Shown one piece after another: positions 35,850 through 44,733 of a stretch of 64,000 bases of DNA. The first letter of the stretch is position 1, and each line of letters begins with the position of its first letter. The stretch is taken from assembly GCF_019857205.1 (NCBI RefSeq), contig NZ_JAHWXO010000003.1, positions 62,001 through 126,000 of the forward strand, in the 5' to 3' direction. The DNA is from Qipengyuania pacifica (GTDB lineage: Bacteria > Pseudomonadota > Alphaproteobacteria > Sphingomonadales > Sphingomonadaceae). The notes under the pieces were generated by a model that had not been told where the DNA came from, did not search any database, and saw only the letters and a list, made by a program, of their open reading frames with translations. The position numbers and the translations under genes are program-made.

Positions 35850-36443
35850 ATGAGAAGCACCATTAAACTTGCCGCGCTGGCTCCGGCGCTGCTGCTGGGC
35901 GGCTGCCTCAGCTTCGGCGGCGAAGCGCCCGACAGCCTGCTGACGCTGACGCCCACCGCAACGGTTCCGGCCGGTGCAGGCGCGCCCATGTCGCAAAGCA
36001 ACGCCATCGCGCTGGTCGAATTCGGATCGACCAAGGCGATCGATGTTACCCGCGTTCCGGTCCAGGTGACCGACACCGAACTGGCCTATCTGCAGGATGC
36101 CGTCTGGGTCGATCGGCCCGCGCGCCTGTTCGGTCAGCTGGTTGCCGAAACCATCCGTTCGCGTACCGGCCGCATGGTCGTCGATGGCGACGATCCCGGC
36201 GTCGGCGCAATCGACCGGCTGCACGGCACGCTGCGCAGCTTCGGCTATGACGCGCGCAGCAGGGATGTGGTGGTCGTGTTCGATGCGGTCCGCAACGGCG
36301 CTTCGTCCAATGTGACGACGCGGCGGTTCGAATCGCGCGTTCCCGTTGCAGCGCCGGAAACGGCCTTCGTCGGTCCGGCGCTCAATCAGGCGGCCAACGA
36401 TGTTGCCGGGCAGATCGCCGACTGGGTCGGCCAGGGCGCTTAA
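35850..36443 (+). CDS. ABC-type transport auxiliary lipoprotein (PqiC-like)
   Basis: A 197-residue lipoprotein with a lipobox LLLGGC after a signal peptide. The domain that follows (ALVEFGSTKAIDVTRVPVQVTDTELAYLQDAVWVDRPARLFGQLVAETIRS) matches the ABC-type transport auxiliary component family, the outer-membrane partner of MCE systems. GTG 35835 is an alternative start in the same frame overlapping the mlaD stop; ATG 35850 is favoured because GAGGGG lies just upstream. Ends four bases into the convergent ATP12 gene stop. It completes a permease-ATPase-MCE-lipoprotein set. Confidence 0.88.
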   Translation: MRSTIKLAALAPALLLGGCLSFGGEAPDSLLTLTPTATVPAGAGAPMSQSNAIALVEFGSTKAIDVTRVPVQVTDTELAYLQDAVWVDRPARLFGQLVAETIRSRTGRMVVDGDDPGVGAIDRLHGTLRSFGYDARSRDVVVVFDAVRNGASSNVTTRRFESRVPVAAPETAFVGPALNQAANDVAGQIADWVGQGA

Positions 36444-37159
36444 CGCGTCGCGGCCAGCGTCGTAAAAACCTGCGCGGCCGAGAAATCGTCGGCCCGGCGT
36501 TTACGGACGGCTTCCGCTTCCTCGTCCCGGCCCCACCTGTCGGCCTGCCATTCTTCCTCGAGGTTGGCGTCCCGCCACAATGCCATGGGATCTTTGACGG
36601 CTTCCTCGCTCGCCAGCAGCGCAATGCACAGCGACGCGGCAAGCGATGCCATGGCCGTCACGCCTGCCAGCGCGAAATCGTCTAGCGTTTCCAGATGATG
36701 GCGCAGCGCCGCCAGCGTTTCTTCCGCCTGCGGGCGATGGACGATCCCGCTCACGCGCTGGAACCGCATGCCGAACCGGTTTTCCAGATGTTCGACCAGC
36801 GGCTCCCACCGGTCCTGCTGATGGCGAAACAGCGCATCTTCGGGATCGGCGCGGTAACACAGCGTGTCGGTCTCGGCATAACCGATCAGCTTGTCGATCG
36901 CCGCGTCCCGGTCCGCGCGGACGATGTCGATCGCGAAATCCGCGTGGTCGCGAAACAGGAACAGCCCGGGGTCGATCTCTTCGTCCTGATCCTGCCATTC
37001 GCTCGCCAGCGCATCCGCCAGAACGCGGCTCGGCACGATCTGCGGCTGCTTGCTGCCCTGCGTCCGGATGGCCCGGCCATCCAGCGAAACCTGCCAGCCG
37101 CCATCCACTTCGTCGACGGAAACGTCCTTGTAAAACCGCTTCACTTGCGGCTGCTCCAC
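36440..37159 (-). CDS. ATP12 family F1-ATPase assembly chaperone
   Basis: A 239-residue protein of the ATP12 family, which in mitochondria and alphaproteobacteria helps assemble the alpha subunit into F1. Landmarks: KRFYKDVSVDEVDGGWQVSLDGRAIRTQG at the start, then ALASEWQDQDEEIDPGLFLF, DTLCYRADPEDALFRHQQDRWEPLV and the C-terminal ALLASEEAVKDPMALWRDANLEEEWQADRWG. It overlaps the small membrane protein upstream by 19 bases and is the last gene of a six-gene minus-strand run. F1 genes are not in this window. Its stop overlaps the stop of the MCE lipoprotein gene. Confidence 0.94.
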   Translation of the reverse strand: MEQPQVKRFYKDVSVDEVDGGWQVSLDGRAIRTQGSKQPQIVPSRVLADALASEWQDQDEEIDPGLFLFRDHADFAIDIVRADRDAAIDKLIGYAETDTLCYRADPEDALFRHQQDRWEPLVEHLENRFGMRFQRVSGIVHRPQAEETLAALRHHLETLDDFALAGVTAMASLAASLCIALLASEEAVKDPMALWRDANLEEEWQADRWGRDEEAEAVRKRRADDFSAAQVFTTLAATR

Positions 37160-37350
37160 CGCTTTGCGAGCGTGGTCGGCACGATGAAAACGCCGACCAG
37201 CCCCAGCGCCATGAACAGGTAACCGAGCATTTCAGGGAACGGCAGGACTTCGCCCAGGATCAAGGCCCCGACCACGCCCAGCAACAGGCCGGACAGGCGC
37301 ATGGCCTGAATCGCAAGGAACCGGGTTTTGGCGGGATCATGCTGGTCCAC
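37141..37350 (-). CDS. small two-helix membrane protein
   Basis: A 69-residue protein with two hydrophobic segments (~residues 15-33 and 39-59) and a basic end (AKRWSSRK). It overlaps the HAD hydrolase upstream by 14 bases and the ATP12 gene downstream by 19 bases, a tight arrangement that argues for a real, translated gene. No family recognised. It may be a membrane subunit tied to ATP synthase assembly through its position before ATP12, but that is speculation. Confidence 0.7.
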   Translation of the reverse strand: MDQHDPAKTRFLAIQAMRLSGLLLGVVGALILGEVLPFPEMLGYLFMALGLVGVFIVPTTLAKRWSSRK

Positions 37351-37996
37351 GGATCATCTCTCCTAATTGCGCTGCCGTATCGGCCACCGCGCTGGCCCCG
37401 GTGTCGAGCAGTTCCTGCGCTTCGTGATAGCCCCACGAAACGCCGATCGCCCGCACGCCCGCGGCCACTGCCATTTCCATGTCGAAACTCGTATCGCCGA
37501 TCATCACGGCCTCGCCGGGTGCCACTCCCGCTTCGACCAGGGCGGCTTCCAGCATCGCCGGGTGGGGCTTGGATGGATGGCGGTCGGCCGTCTGCAATGA
37601 AATGAAGCGATGGCGGATGCCATGCGTGTCGAGGCATGAATGCAGGCCGCGATCGCTCTTGCCCGTCGCCACGGCCAGCAGCCAGTCTTCGGCCGCCAGT
37701 TCCTCGATCAGTTCAGCAATTCCGGCAAACAGCGGCTCGCGCAGTCCGCCCGACTGGCGCAGGTCGCGAAAGCCGGTCTTGTATGCTTCCACCACCGCAT
37801 GGCGCTGTTCGTCGCTGACATTCGGCGCCAGTTCGCGCAGCGCATAGGGCAGGCTCAGCCCGACCATCCGGCGCACATGGTGCCGGTCGGGTGCGGCCAG
37901 TCCATTGCTGGTAAAGGCTAGTTCCATCGTCTCGCAGATCGCGGCCTGCCCATCCACCAGCGTCCCGTCGCAATCGAACACCACCAGCCTGCTCAT
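37337..37996 (-). CDS. HAD-IA family hydrolase, phosphoglycolate phosphatase-like
   Basis: A 219-residue HAD phosphatase. The nucleophile motif is VVFDCDGTLVD at the N-terminus with the catalytic Asp pair, then the helical cap, VATGKSDRGLHSCLD, KPHPAMLEAALVEAGV and the metal-binding GDTSFDMEMAVAAG. The closest named enzymes are Gph-like; substrate unknown. Its stop runs into the next small membrane gene (14 bases), and its start overlaps the PaiB-like gene stop as ATGA. The genes around it do not share one obvious pathway. Confidence 0.92.
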   Translation of the reverse strand: MSRLVVFDCDGTLVDGQAAICETMELAFTSNGLAAPDRHHVRRMVGLSLPYALRELAPNVSDEQRHAVVEAYKTGFRDLRQSGGLREPLFAGIAELIEELAAEDWLLAVATGKSDRGLHSCLDTHGIRHRFISLQTADRHPSKPHPAMLEAALVEAGVAPGEAVMIGDTSFDMEMAVAAGVRAIGVSWGYHEAQELLDTGASAVADTAAQLGEMIRGPA

Positions 37997-38592
37997 GCGT
38001 CATTCCCGCCAATGGCAGCGGCCAGCGCGTCGTTACCGTTCCCGGCAAGACCGGCGACGATCGTCTTGCGCTCTGCCGGGGTGCGCTTCTGCGATAGCTT
38101 GAAGGTCGGGCGCCAGTCGCGCACATCCAGTTCGAAACCGACGATGGCCTTGAACAACCCGTTCCACGTCGGTTCGCTCGCCTCCCCGGCGCTCCAGCGT
38201 TCGCCCTCGATGCGGTGTTCGTGCGTGTCGATCAGATCGTAAAGCAGCGTGTCGAGTTCGCCATCCGCGATGCGCCGCACGGGGCCTTCCATCTCGATCG
38301 CGACATAATCCCACGTCGGCACCGTATCGCGGTTGTCGTACCACCGCGGCGAAACATACCCGTCTGGCCCGTTGACCACGGCGAGGGCGGTTGCTCCTTC
38401 CAGCGAACGCGTCAGGGCATTGCCCCGGGCAAGGTGGAACTGCAGCCGGTTCTCGTCGCGCAGGATAAAGGGGGTATGGGCAACCCGCGGCCCTTCGGGC
38501 GTGGTCAGAAACACCATGCCGAACGCCGCCCGGCCGATCCATTCGCGCATCAGCGCATGATCCTCGCTTCTGAAAAGCGGGTTGGGATGCAT
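37993..38592 (-). CDS. FMN-binding negative transcriptional regulator, PaiB family
   Basis: A 199-residue protein of the PaiB family, with an FMN-binding split-barrel fold. Features include MHPNPLFRSEDHALMREWI at the start, GMVFLTTPEGPRVAHTPFIL, LQFHLARGNALTRSLEGATALAVVNGPDGYVSPRWY and the C-terminal KLSQKRTPAERKTIVAGL. PaiB was described as a negative regulator of sporulation and degradative enzymes in Bacillus, but the activity of the family is not well established and direct DNA binding is doubtful. The open frame reaches 38961 inside the pseudouridine synthase; ATG 38592 overlaps that gene's stop. Confidence 0.9.
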   Translation of the reverse strand: MHPNPLFRSEDHALMREWIGRAAFGMVFLTTPEGPRVAHTPFILRDENRLQFHLARGNALTRSLEGATALAVVNGPDGYVSPRWYDNRDTVPTWDYVAIEMEGPVRRIADGELDTLLYDLIDTHEHRIEGERWSAGEASEPTWNGLFKAIVGFELDVRDWRPTFKLSQKRTPAERKTIVAGLAGNGNDALAAAIGGNDA

Positions 38593-39713
38593 CAGCGCTT
38601 GCCCTTGGGCTTCGGCTTGCCGCTGGCTGCACCACGTGCGCGCCGCGGCGAACGTTGCGACTTGCGGAAGTTCTTCGCGTGCTGGCGCGCCTGCTGTTTC
38701 TTTTCCTCGCGGCTCTTGGGCGGCGGATCGTCGCGCATGGGGGTGGCGTCGCTGGCGTTCACATCGAAACCCAACTGTTCGAGCGATGCGGCGAAATGTT
38801 CGGGCAGTTCTGCCGTTACGTCCAGCTTGCCGCCATCGGGACTGTCGATGATCAGGCGCCGCGCATGCAGGTGCATCTTGCGGCTGATGGTCCCGGTGAG
38901 GAACGCATCCTTGCCGCCGTATTTTCCGTCGCCCACGATCGGATGGCCCATGGCCGCGCAATGGACGCGCAACTGGTGGGTTCGCCCGGTCATCGGCTGC
39001 AGTTCCAGCCAGGCGGCTTTCTTGCCCGCGCTGTCGACCACGCGATATTTGGTCTTCGCAGCCTGCCCGTCTTCATGGTCGACATGCATCTTCTCGCCGC
39101 CCGAACCGGGCTGCTTGGCCAGCGGGGCCTCGATCACGCCTTCGCGGATATCGGGCACGCCGATCACCAGCGCCCAATAGACCTTCTTGGCAGAACGGCC
39201 CGAAAACCGCTTGGAAAAGAAGGATGCGCTGCCCGGCGTGCGCGCCACCAGCAGCACGCCGCTGGTATCCTTGTCCAGCCGGTGGACCAGCCGCGGGCGC
39301 ACCTCGTCCTCACCCGGCGCATAGGCATCGAGCAGGCCATCGACGTGGTTGAACGTGTTGGTTCCGCCCTGCGTTGCAAGGCCCGGCGGCTTGTTCAGTA
39401 CCAGCGCGCCCTTGGTCTTGGTGATGACCATGCCTTCGGCCTGCTCGATTTCGGCAGGCTTCAGCTCGCGCTTGGTCTTTTCCTTCTTGTGCGGCGCATC
39501 GCCGCCCGGAGGCACGCGGATCTGCTGGCCCTGTTCAAGCCGGTCGTCAGGCTTCACCCGTTTGCCGTCGACACGCACCTGACCGGTGCGGGCCCATTTG
39601 CTGACCGTCCCGAAGCCGACCTGCGGCAGGTGGCGCTTGAACCAGCGGTCCACCCGGATGCCATCGTCATCGGCCTCGACCGTGAAACTGCGCACTTCGT
39701 CGGAAGTCTTCAT
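38592..39713 (-). CDS. RluA-family 23S rRNA pseudouridine synthase with basic C-terminal tail (RluC-like)
   Basis: Isomerises uridines in rRNA. The 373-residue protein starts with an S4 domain (RVDRWFKRHLPQVGFGTVSKWARTGQVRVDG). An insert rich in Lys follows, then the catalytic domain with NKPPGLATQGG, HRLDKDTSG, TGRTHQLRVH. A basic Lys/Arg-rich tail closes it (RRARGAASGKPKPKGKR). Its arrangement fits RluC-type enzymes; target sites are not determined. It begins at ATG 39713, overlapping the crcB stop, and ends over the start of the PaiB-like gene. The mutual overlaps from crcB onward indicate one operon. Confidence 0.92.
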   Translation of the reverse strand: MKTSDEVRSFTVEADDDGIRVDRWFKRHLPQVGFGTVSKWARTGQVRVDGKRVKPDDRLEQGQQIRVPPGGDAPHKKEKTKRELKPAEIEQAEGMVITKTKGALVLNKPPGLATQGGTNTFNHVDGLLDAYAPGEDEVRPRLVHRLDKDTSGVLLVARTPGSASFFSKRFSGRSAKKVYWALVIGVPDIREGVIEAPLAKQPGSGGEKMHVDHEDGQAAKTKYRVVDSAGKKAAWLELQPMTGRTHQLRVHCAAMGHPIVGDGKYGGKDAFLTGTISRKMHLHARRLIIDSPDGGKLDVTAELPEHFAASLEQLGFDVNASDATPMRDDPPPKSREEKKQQARQHAKNFRKSQRSPRRARGAASGKPKPKGKR

Positions 39714-40120
39714 CCTGCCATCCTCATTACACCAAGGCCTACCATCAGTCCGGTGATGCCAAGCGCGATCGACAGGAAGGCGTAAAGCAGGGCGAACAGG
39801 TACTGACCGCGTTCGATCAGCAGCACCATTTCAAGGCTGAAGGCGCTGAAAGTCGTGAAGCCGCCCAGCAGGCCCACGCCCAGCAGCAGGCGCAGCTGTT
39901 CGCTCCCGCCCGATCCGTGACGCGCCAGCCATCCGGCCAGCAGGCCCATGAACAGGCTGCCCGCGGCATTGGCGGCAAGCGTTGCGAATGGGAAAACGCT
40001 GATGATCGGGGCGCCCAGCCAGCTGGTCATGGCACGGCCAAGCTGCCAGCGGAGCACCGCACCGACCCCGCCGCCCAGAAAGACGTGCAGCGCTGCGACG
40101 AAGGGAGAAAAGGAGGACAT
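39710..40120 (-). CDS. crcB: fluoride channel CrcB/Fluc
   Basis: A 136-residue membrane protein with four helices that exports fluoride. Family motifs are visible: [14 protein letters not shown] near the start, [19 protein letters not shown] with the pore asparagine, and [18 protein letters not shown], containing the phenylalanine-box residues. It heads the minus-strand run of overlapping genes. I looked upstream for a fluoride (crcB-motif) riboswitch and found none. AGGAGG here occurs only inside the frame on the other strand, so no RBS argument is made. Confidence 0.93.
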   Translation of the reverse strand: MSSFSPFVAALHVFLGGGVGAVLRWQLGRAMTSWLGAPIISVFPFATLAANAAGSLFMGLLAGWLARHGSGGSEQLRLLLGVGLLGGFTTFSAFSLEMVLLIERGQYLFALLYAFLSIALGITGLMVGLGVMRMAG

Positions 40121-40291
40121 CGCCGGTGCCCTTAGCCGCCATTTGCGCGTTCGTCATCCCGATGCACACGCCTGCATCTGCGATTGCTACAAACACTTGC
40201 CATTTACGGAGCGAATCCGTATGTGCGCACCCGTTCGAGCCGATCCGGAACGGATTCGGCGCGTATTTCGTTCTATTGGCGAAACCGTTTC

Positions 40292-40327
40292 AAGGAGGCA
40301 AAACCCGCTGCGCGGGCTCTGGCCCGC
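40292..40327 (+). promoter_or_regulatory. rpsU leader with orphan Shine-Dalgarno and mutually exclusive hairpins
   Basis: A strong AAGGAGG (40292-40298) has no start codon at the usual distance. It is followed by three short complementary arms: CCCGC (40304-40308), GCGGG (40312-40316) and GCCCGC (40322-40327). The middle arm can pair with either neighbour, so two hairpins are alternatives. The rpsU ATG at 40348 has its own weaker GAGG nearby. This could be a translational control element for S21. Confidence 0.4.
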
Positions 40328-40347
40328 AAGTTGAGGTATTGAAGTTT

Positions 40348-40554
40348 ATGCAGATCATGGTTCGCGATAACAATGTCGACCAAGCTCTCCGTGCGCTCAA
40401 GAAGAAGCTGCAGCGTGAAGGCGTATATCGCGAAATGAAGCTGCGCCGCCACTACGAAAAGCCCAGCGAAAAGCGCGCCCGTGAAAAGGCTGCTGCCGTT
40501 CGCCGCGCCCGCAAGATGGAACGTAAGCGCATGGAACGCGACGGCATCAAGTAA
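40348..40554 (+). CDS. rpsU: 30S ribosomal protein S21
   Basis: Small-subunit ribosomal protein of 68 residues. It has the S21 pattern [22 protein letters not shown] followed by [22 protein letters not shown] and a very basic tail. S21 helps 16S rRNA pair with mRNA during initiation in many bacteria. The frame is open upstream, but the ATG at 40348 gives the family start MQIMVRD; GAGG lies 11 bases upstream. The preceding leader holds alternative hairpins. It is divergent from crcB and is closed by a hairpin at 40589. Confidence 0.97.
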   Translation: MQIMVRDNNVDQALRALKKKLQREGVYREMKLRRHYEKPSEKRAREKAAAVRRARKMERKRMERDGIK

Positions 40555-40588
40555 GTCGCTATTGCGGCTGCCACGAAGCTAAGCCATG

Positions 40589-40614
40589 AGGGCGCGGAGA
40601 AATCCGCGCCCTTT
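40589..40614 (+). terminator. hairpin terminator after rpsU
   Basis: A 10-bp perfect stem AGGGCGCGGA/TCCGCGCCCT with a GAAA tetraloop starts 34 bases after the rpsU stop. Only three T follow it, so termination may be partial and allow some readthrough into the FKBP gene 20 bases on. Confidence 0.6.
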
Positions 40615-40634
40615 GCGTATCAGGACACTTTTTC

Positions 40635-41210
40635 ATGACCGAGATTACCCGCGTTCCTCTCCAGCCCATCAAGAAAGGCTCGCTGACCAAGCTCTGGCTC
40701 GGCGTCGCGGTGGCAGTATTGCTGGGTGCCGGCCTTGCCTGGGCTGCCATTCCCAAGGGGCTGGATGTCGAAACGGTAAGCGCTGGCACGGGCGATTCGC
40801 CGAAAATGGGCGACGTGGTGTTCGTGAAATATGTCGGCAAGCTTGCCGACGGGACCGAATTCGATCGCTCGCAGCCGCTGCCGATCCCGCCCGGCCTGTT
40901 TCCGGAAGGTAATCCGCTGCTGCTCGAAGAAGGGGCGATCATCGATGGCTTCATCGAAGGGCTGACGCAGATGCAGAAGGGTGGCAGCTACGTCCTCACC
41001 ATTCCGGCGGAACAGGCCTATGGCGCCGAACCGCCTCCCGGTTCGCCGATCCCGCCCAACGCCGATCTGACCTTCGATGTCGAAGTCGTCGATTTCATGA
41101 GTAGGGACGATTTCCAAGCCCGTGCCAATGCGCTCCAGCAGATGATGGGCCAGCAGCAGCAGGGCCAGCCGGGCGAACCCGGCCAGCCGGTGCCGCCGCC
41201 TGCCGAATAA
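40635..41210 (+). CDS. FKBP-type peptidyl-prolyl cis-trans isomerase, membrane anchored
   Basis: A 191-residue folding catalyst that isomerises X-Pro bonds. One hydrophobic signal anchor lies at residues ~20-38, so the domain faces the periplasm. The FKBP domain follows (GDVVFVKYVGKLADGTEFDRS, IIDGFIEGLTQMQKGGSYVLTIPAEQAYG, LTFDVEVVDFM). The C-terminal ~25 residues are Gln/Pro/Gly-rich and probably disordered. The next gene, DUF4153, starts 19 bases later. Part of the quality-control theme of the window. Confidence 0.94.
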   Translation: MTEITRVPLQPIKKGSLTKLWLGVAVAVLLGAGLAWAAIPKGLDVETVSAGTGDSPKMGDVVFVKYVGKLADGTEFDRSQPLPIPPGLFPEGNPLLLEEGAIIDGFIEGLTQMQKGGSYVLTIPAEQAYGAEPPPGSPIPPNADLTFDVEVVDFMSRDDFQARANALQQMMGQQQQGQPGEPGQPVPPPAE

Positions 41211-41229
41211 CCGATACGGGGGAGGTCGC

Positions 41230-42900
41230 ATGAGCCAGCCCGGCGATCCGAATACGTCCTCCCTCCATTCCGACTGGCCGCTTCGCCCGTGGGGCCTTGC
41301 CGCCCTCCTGGGGCTGGCGGGCCTCGGCGTGTATTTCCTTGCCGAATGGAATGCGGATGTGTGGGCGCCGTGGCGTGCCGCGCTGACCGCTGCTTTGGCC
41401 TTCGGGTCGCTCGCTCTCGCTTTCACCGTCGATCGCGGCCGCTGGAAACAGCCGCTCGCCTTTGCCGCCGTCGTGGCGCTGATCATGGGCGGGATCGCCT
41501 GGCGCGTCGCACTGGCCAGCAAAACCCATGTCGATGCGCCGTTCTGGTTCGCTGCCGGGATCGTCGCCATCGCGCTTGCGCTGCCGCTGTTCCAGGCCGG
41601 TTTCCATCGCCGGCGCTGGCGCACCTCCTACGATGAAACGCATTTCCACGTCTGGACCGATGCCATTTGCGTGGCAGGGGCGCTCGCCTTCGTCGGCCTA
41701 TCGTGGCTGCTGCTGTTTCTCCTCGCGCAGCTTTTTGCCGCCATCAAGATCGATGTCCTGAAGACGCTCGTTGATCAGGGCTGGTTCGGCTGGACCTTTT
41801 CGGGCGCTGCCTTCGGCGCCGCGCTCGGCGTATTGCGCAACCAGCTCAGGATCATCGGCACGCTGCAATCGGTCGTGATGCTGGTCTTCTCGATCATCGC
41901 CGTGCCGCTGGCGGTCGCGCTCGTCATATTCCTGCTGGCCGTCGTGGCCAGCGGCATTTCGGTGCTGTGGAACGCGACCGAAAGCCCCACGCCGCTTCTG
42001 CTCTCATTCGCCGCGGCCTGCTTCGTGCTGGTCAATGCCGTGGTCCGCAACGGCGATGCCGAAGCGAGCGGTAACCGTGTGCTGCGCTGGGCGGCGCTGG
42101 TCCTCGCGCTGGCGATCCTTCCGCTGGCGCTGCTCGCCGCGATCTCCACCGGCACGCGTATTTCCGAATACGGCCTCAGCCCGGAACGGCTGTGGGGCGT
42201 CGTCGCGGTGGCGGTGGCGGTGGCTTACGGTGTCGCCTATTTCATCGCTCCGATCCGCTGCCGGATGGCCGGGGCCCTGGCTGGCTGGATGGACGGCGTG
42301 CGAACCGCCAATATGCACCTTGCGGTCGGCACCTGCGTGCTCGCCTTCCTCCTTGCCCTGCCGCTGTTCGATTTCGGGGCGATCTCCACGCGCAACCAGC
42401 TCGCTCGGCTCGAATCGGGGGCGGTCGCCGTAGAAGACTTCGATTTCGCTGCCTTGCGCTGGGATTTCGGTGACGCTGGCCGGCAGGCGCTGGCTCGCCT
42501 TGCCAAACGCAGCGGGCAGGTGGGGGAACTGGCGCAGGCCGCTGCCGCTCGGACGACCCGTTATTACGGGCGGACCGATCCCGATCCGGAACTTCGCATG
42601 ACGTTCGACGATCCAGCGCTTGAGTCGCGCCTCCAAGCGTATGTTCGGGACCATTCATACAGTTGTTTTGACATGTGTATCGGTGTCGATTTGGGCGAAA
42701 TCGGCGGAACGCGGCAGGTCGCCCTACTGCAGGGCTCCACCTATACCCGCCTCATCGTGCCCGCTTCCGGCCCCCTCACCGAAGCGCCGCCTCCCGCGCC
42801 AACGCCCCCGATTTCCGCCGATTCCGCGGTGGAAGTGCGCACGGTCGAGCGCCGCTACATCGTCGTCGACGGCCAGCCTTTCGGCCCGCCGCTGAACTGA
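41230..42900 (+). CDS. DUF4153-like multi-pass membrane protein
   Basis: A 556-residue protein. About ten or more hydrophobic helices fill residues ~20-390 (for instance [56 protein letters not shown]), then a ~160-residue soluble C-terminus ([23 protein letters not shown]). The segment [29 protein letters not shown] resembles the DUF4153/DUF4173 hallmark. Function of the family is unknown. A short GTGGCGGTGGCG microsatellite-like stretch at ~42208-42222 encodes the alternating Val/Ala repeat. Ends 49 bases before gatC, possibly in the same transcript. Confidence 0.75.
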   Translation: MSQPGDPNTSSLHSDWPLRPWGLAALLGLAGLGVYFLAEWNADVWAPWRAALTAALAFGSLALAFTVDRGRWKQPLAFAAVVALIMGGIAWRVALASKTHVDAPFWFAAGIVAIALALPLFQAGFHRRRWRTSYDETHFHVWTDAICVAGALAFVGLSWLLLFLLAQLFAAIKIDVLKTLVDQGWFGWTFSGAAFGAALGVLRNQLRIIGTLQSVVMLVFSIIAVPLAVALVIFLLAVVASGISVLWNATESPTPLLLSFAAACFVLVNAVVRNGDAEASGNRVLRWAALVLALAILPLALLAAISTGTRISEYGLSPERLWGVVAVAVAVAYGVAYFIAPIRCRMAGALAGWMDGVRTANMHLAVGTCVLAFLLALPLFDFGAISTRNQLARLESGAVAVEDFDFAALRWDFGDAGRQALARLAKRSGQVGELAQAAAARTTRYYGRTDPDPELRMTFDDPALESRLQAYVRDHSYSCFDMCIGVDLGEIGGTRQVALLQGSTYTRLIVPASGPLTEAPPPAPTPPISADSAVEVRTVERRYIVVDGQPFGPPLN

Positions 42901-42949
42901 TGCGCGATGCCGCTTGAAGCAGGCCCCCCGCACCGCTAACGCGCGCGGT

Positions 42950-43252
42950 ATGTCAGTTACACGCGAAGAAGTGGCGAAGATCGCCTCGCTCGCCCGCATC
43001 AAGATGGGCGAGGATGAACTCGAACGCATGGTGCCCGAACTCAACGGCATCCTTGCCTGGGTCGAACAGCTGGGCGAGGTCGATTGCTCCGGCGTCGAAC
43101 CGATGACCGCGGTCATCCCCAATACGTTGCGCCTGCGCGACGATGTGGTCGATGCCGACCCGAAGACCGCCGGCGGGCGCCGCGACGATGTGCTCGCCAA
43201 CGCCCCTGCTGCGGAACACGGCTTCTTCGGCGTGCCCAAGGTGATCGAATAA
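42950..43252 (+). CDS. gatC: aspartyl/glutamyl-tRNA amidotransferase subunit C
   Basis: Small subunit of the GatCAB complex that converts Glu-tRNA-Gln and Asp-tRNA-Asn to their amidated forms. 100 residues from the ATG at 42950 ([17 protein letters not shown]). Family landmarks are [24 protein letters not shown] and GVEPMTAV, then the end sequence [11 protein letters not shown]. The frame is open to 42914 but ATG 42950 matches family length. The stop shares one base with the gatA start. Confidence 0.96.
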   Translation: MSVTREEVAKIASLARIKMGEDELERMVPELNGILAWVEQLGEVDCSGVEPMTAVIPNTLRLRDDVVDADPKTAGGRRDDVLANAPAAEHGFFGVPKVIE

Positions 43253-44733
43253 TGAGCGATATTCTCGACTTAGGCGTCAAGGACATCCGCGACGGGGTGG
43301 CCAAGGGCGACTTCACCGCGCGCGAAGTGGCAGATGCTTTCAATACCGCCGTCGCCGCCGCGAGCGAACTCAACGCATTCATCGTGACGACGCCCGACCA
43401 CGCCACGGCGGCCGCCGACGCGGTGGATGCGCGGCGCGAAAAGGGCGAAGATCTCGGCAAGATGGGCGGCGTGCCGATCGGCATGAAGGACCTGTTCGCC
43501 ACCAAGGGCGTACAGACCACCGCGGCAAGCCACATCCTCGAAGGCTTCACCCCGCAATATGAAAGCACCGTGTCGCAGAACCTCTGGGATGCAGGCGCGG
43601 GCATGCTGGGCAAGCTCAATCTCGACCAGTTCGCCATGGGCAGCTCGAACGAGACCTCCTATTTCGGCAATGTCTCGTCTCCTTGGAAGAAAGACGGTAC
43701 GAATGCCGCGATGAGCCCGGGCGGGTCATCCGGCGGTTCGTCCAGCGCCGTCTCCGCACGCATCGCACCGGCGGCGACCGGCACTGACACCGGCGGATCC
43801 ATCCGACAGCCTGCTGCCTTTACCGGCATCTGCGGCATCAAGCCGACCTATGGCAGATGCAGTCGCTGGGGCGTAGTGGCCTTCGCCAGTAGCCTCGACC
43901 AGGCCGGCCCCATGGCGCGCAGCGTCGAAGATTGCGCAATCATGCTCGAGGCGATGGCCGGTTTCGATCCGAAGGATTCGACCAGCCTGCAAATGGACGT
44001 GCCAGCCTGGGAAGCGAGCCTCGATGCCGACCTGAAGGGCAAGAAGATCGGTATTCCCAGAGAATACCGCATGGACGGCACCGACGAGGAAATCCTCAAG
44101 AGCTGGGAGCAGGGCAAGGAATGGCTGCGCGATGCGGGCGCCGAGATCGTCGATATCTCTTTGCCGCATACCAAATATGCGCTGCCTGCCTATTACATCG
44201 TCGCACCTGCCGAAGCGTCGAGCAATCTCGCGCGCTATGACGGCGTCCGTTATGGCCTGCGCGATCTCCCCGACGGGGCGGGGTTGCAGGATATGTACGC
44301 CGCCACCCGCGCCGCCGGTTTCGGAGATGAGGTCAAGCGCCGCATCCTGATCGGCACTTATGTGCTGAGCGCCGGCTTCTACGATGCCTATTACACGCAG
44401 GCGCAGAAGATCCGCACGCTCATCAGCCAGGATTTCTCGGCAGCGTTCGGCGAATGCGACGCGATCCTTGCACCGACCACGCCGACGGCCAGTTTTCCGC
44501 TGGGCGAAAATCAGGACGATCCGCTGGCGATGTATCTGAACGATGTGTTCGCGGTCCCGGCCAGTCTCGCCGGTCTGCCCGCGATGAGCGTGCCGGCCAT
44601 GCTCAACGCCGACGGTCTTCCGCTTGGCCTGCAGATCGTTGGCAAGCCCTTCGACGAACAGGGCGTGCTGAATGCCGGGCTGGCGATCCAGCAGCGCGCC
44701 GGGTTCGATGCGAAACCGGAGAAGTGGTGGTGA
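43252..44733 (+). CDS. gatA: aspartyl/glutamyl-tRNA amidotransferase subunit A
   Basis: Glutaminase subunit that supplies ammonia to GatB. 493 residues with the amidase triad Lys79 (IGMKDLF), Ser159 (SPGGSSGGS) and nucleophile Ser183 ([11 protein letters not shown]). It ends in the typical [21 protein letters not shown]. Start ATG 43252 overlaps gatC by one base. The reading frame ends in Trp-Trp-stop at 44731-44733, where a small GTG-initiated ORF overlaps by four bases. Confidence 0.98.
   Translation: MSDILDLGVKDIRDGVAKGDFTAREVADAFNTAVAAASELNAFIVTTPDHATAAADAVDARREKGEDLGKMGGVPIGMKDLFATKGVQTTAASHILEGFTPQYESTVSQNLWDAGAGMLGKLNLDQFAMGSSNETSYFGNVSSPWKKDGTNAAMSPGGSSGGSSSAVSARIAPAATGTDTGGSIRQPAAFTGICGIKPTYGRCSRWGVVAFASSLDQAGPMARSVEDCAIMLEAMAGFDPKDSTSLQMDVPAWEASLDADLKGKKIGIPREYRMDGTDEEILKSWEQGKEWLRDAGAEIVDISLPHTKYALPAYYIVAPAEASSNLARYDGVRYGLRDLPDGAGLQDMYAATRAAGFGDEVKRRILIGTYVLSAGFYDAYYTQAQKIRTLISQDFSAAFGECDAILAPTTPTASFPLGENQDDPLAMYLNDVFAVPASLAGLPAMSVPAMLNADGLPLGLQIVGKPFDEQGVLNAGLAIQQRAGFDAKPEKWW

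Noticed and set aside
40121..40200. Fluoride riboswitch upstream of crcB
   Set aside because: I looked for the crcB-motif consensus on the minus strand and found no matching stem and pseudoknot arms.
42208..42222. Microsatellite repeat (GTGGCG units) as a phase-variable site
   Set aside because: The repeat unit is six bases, so length change would keep the frame; it simply encodes Val/Ala in a membrane helix.
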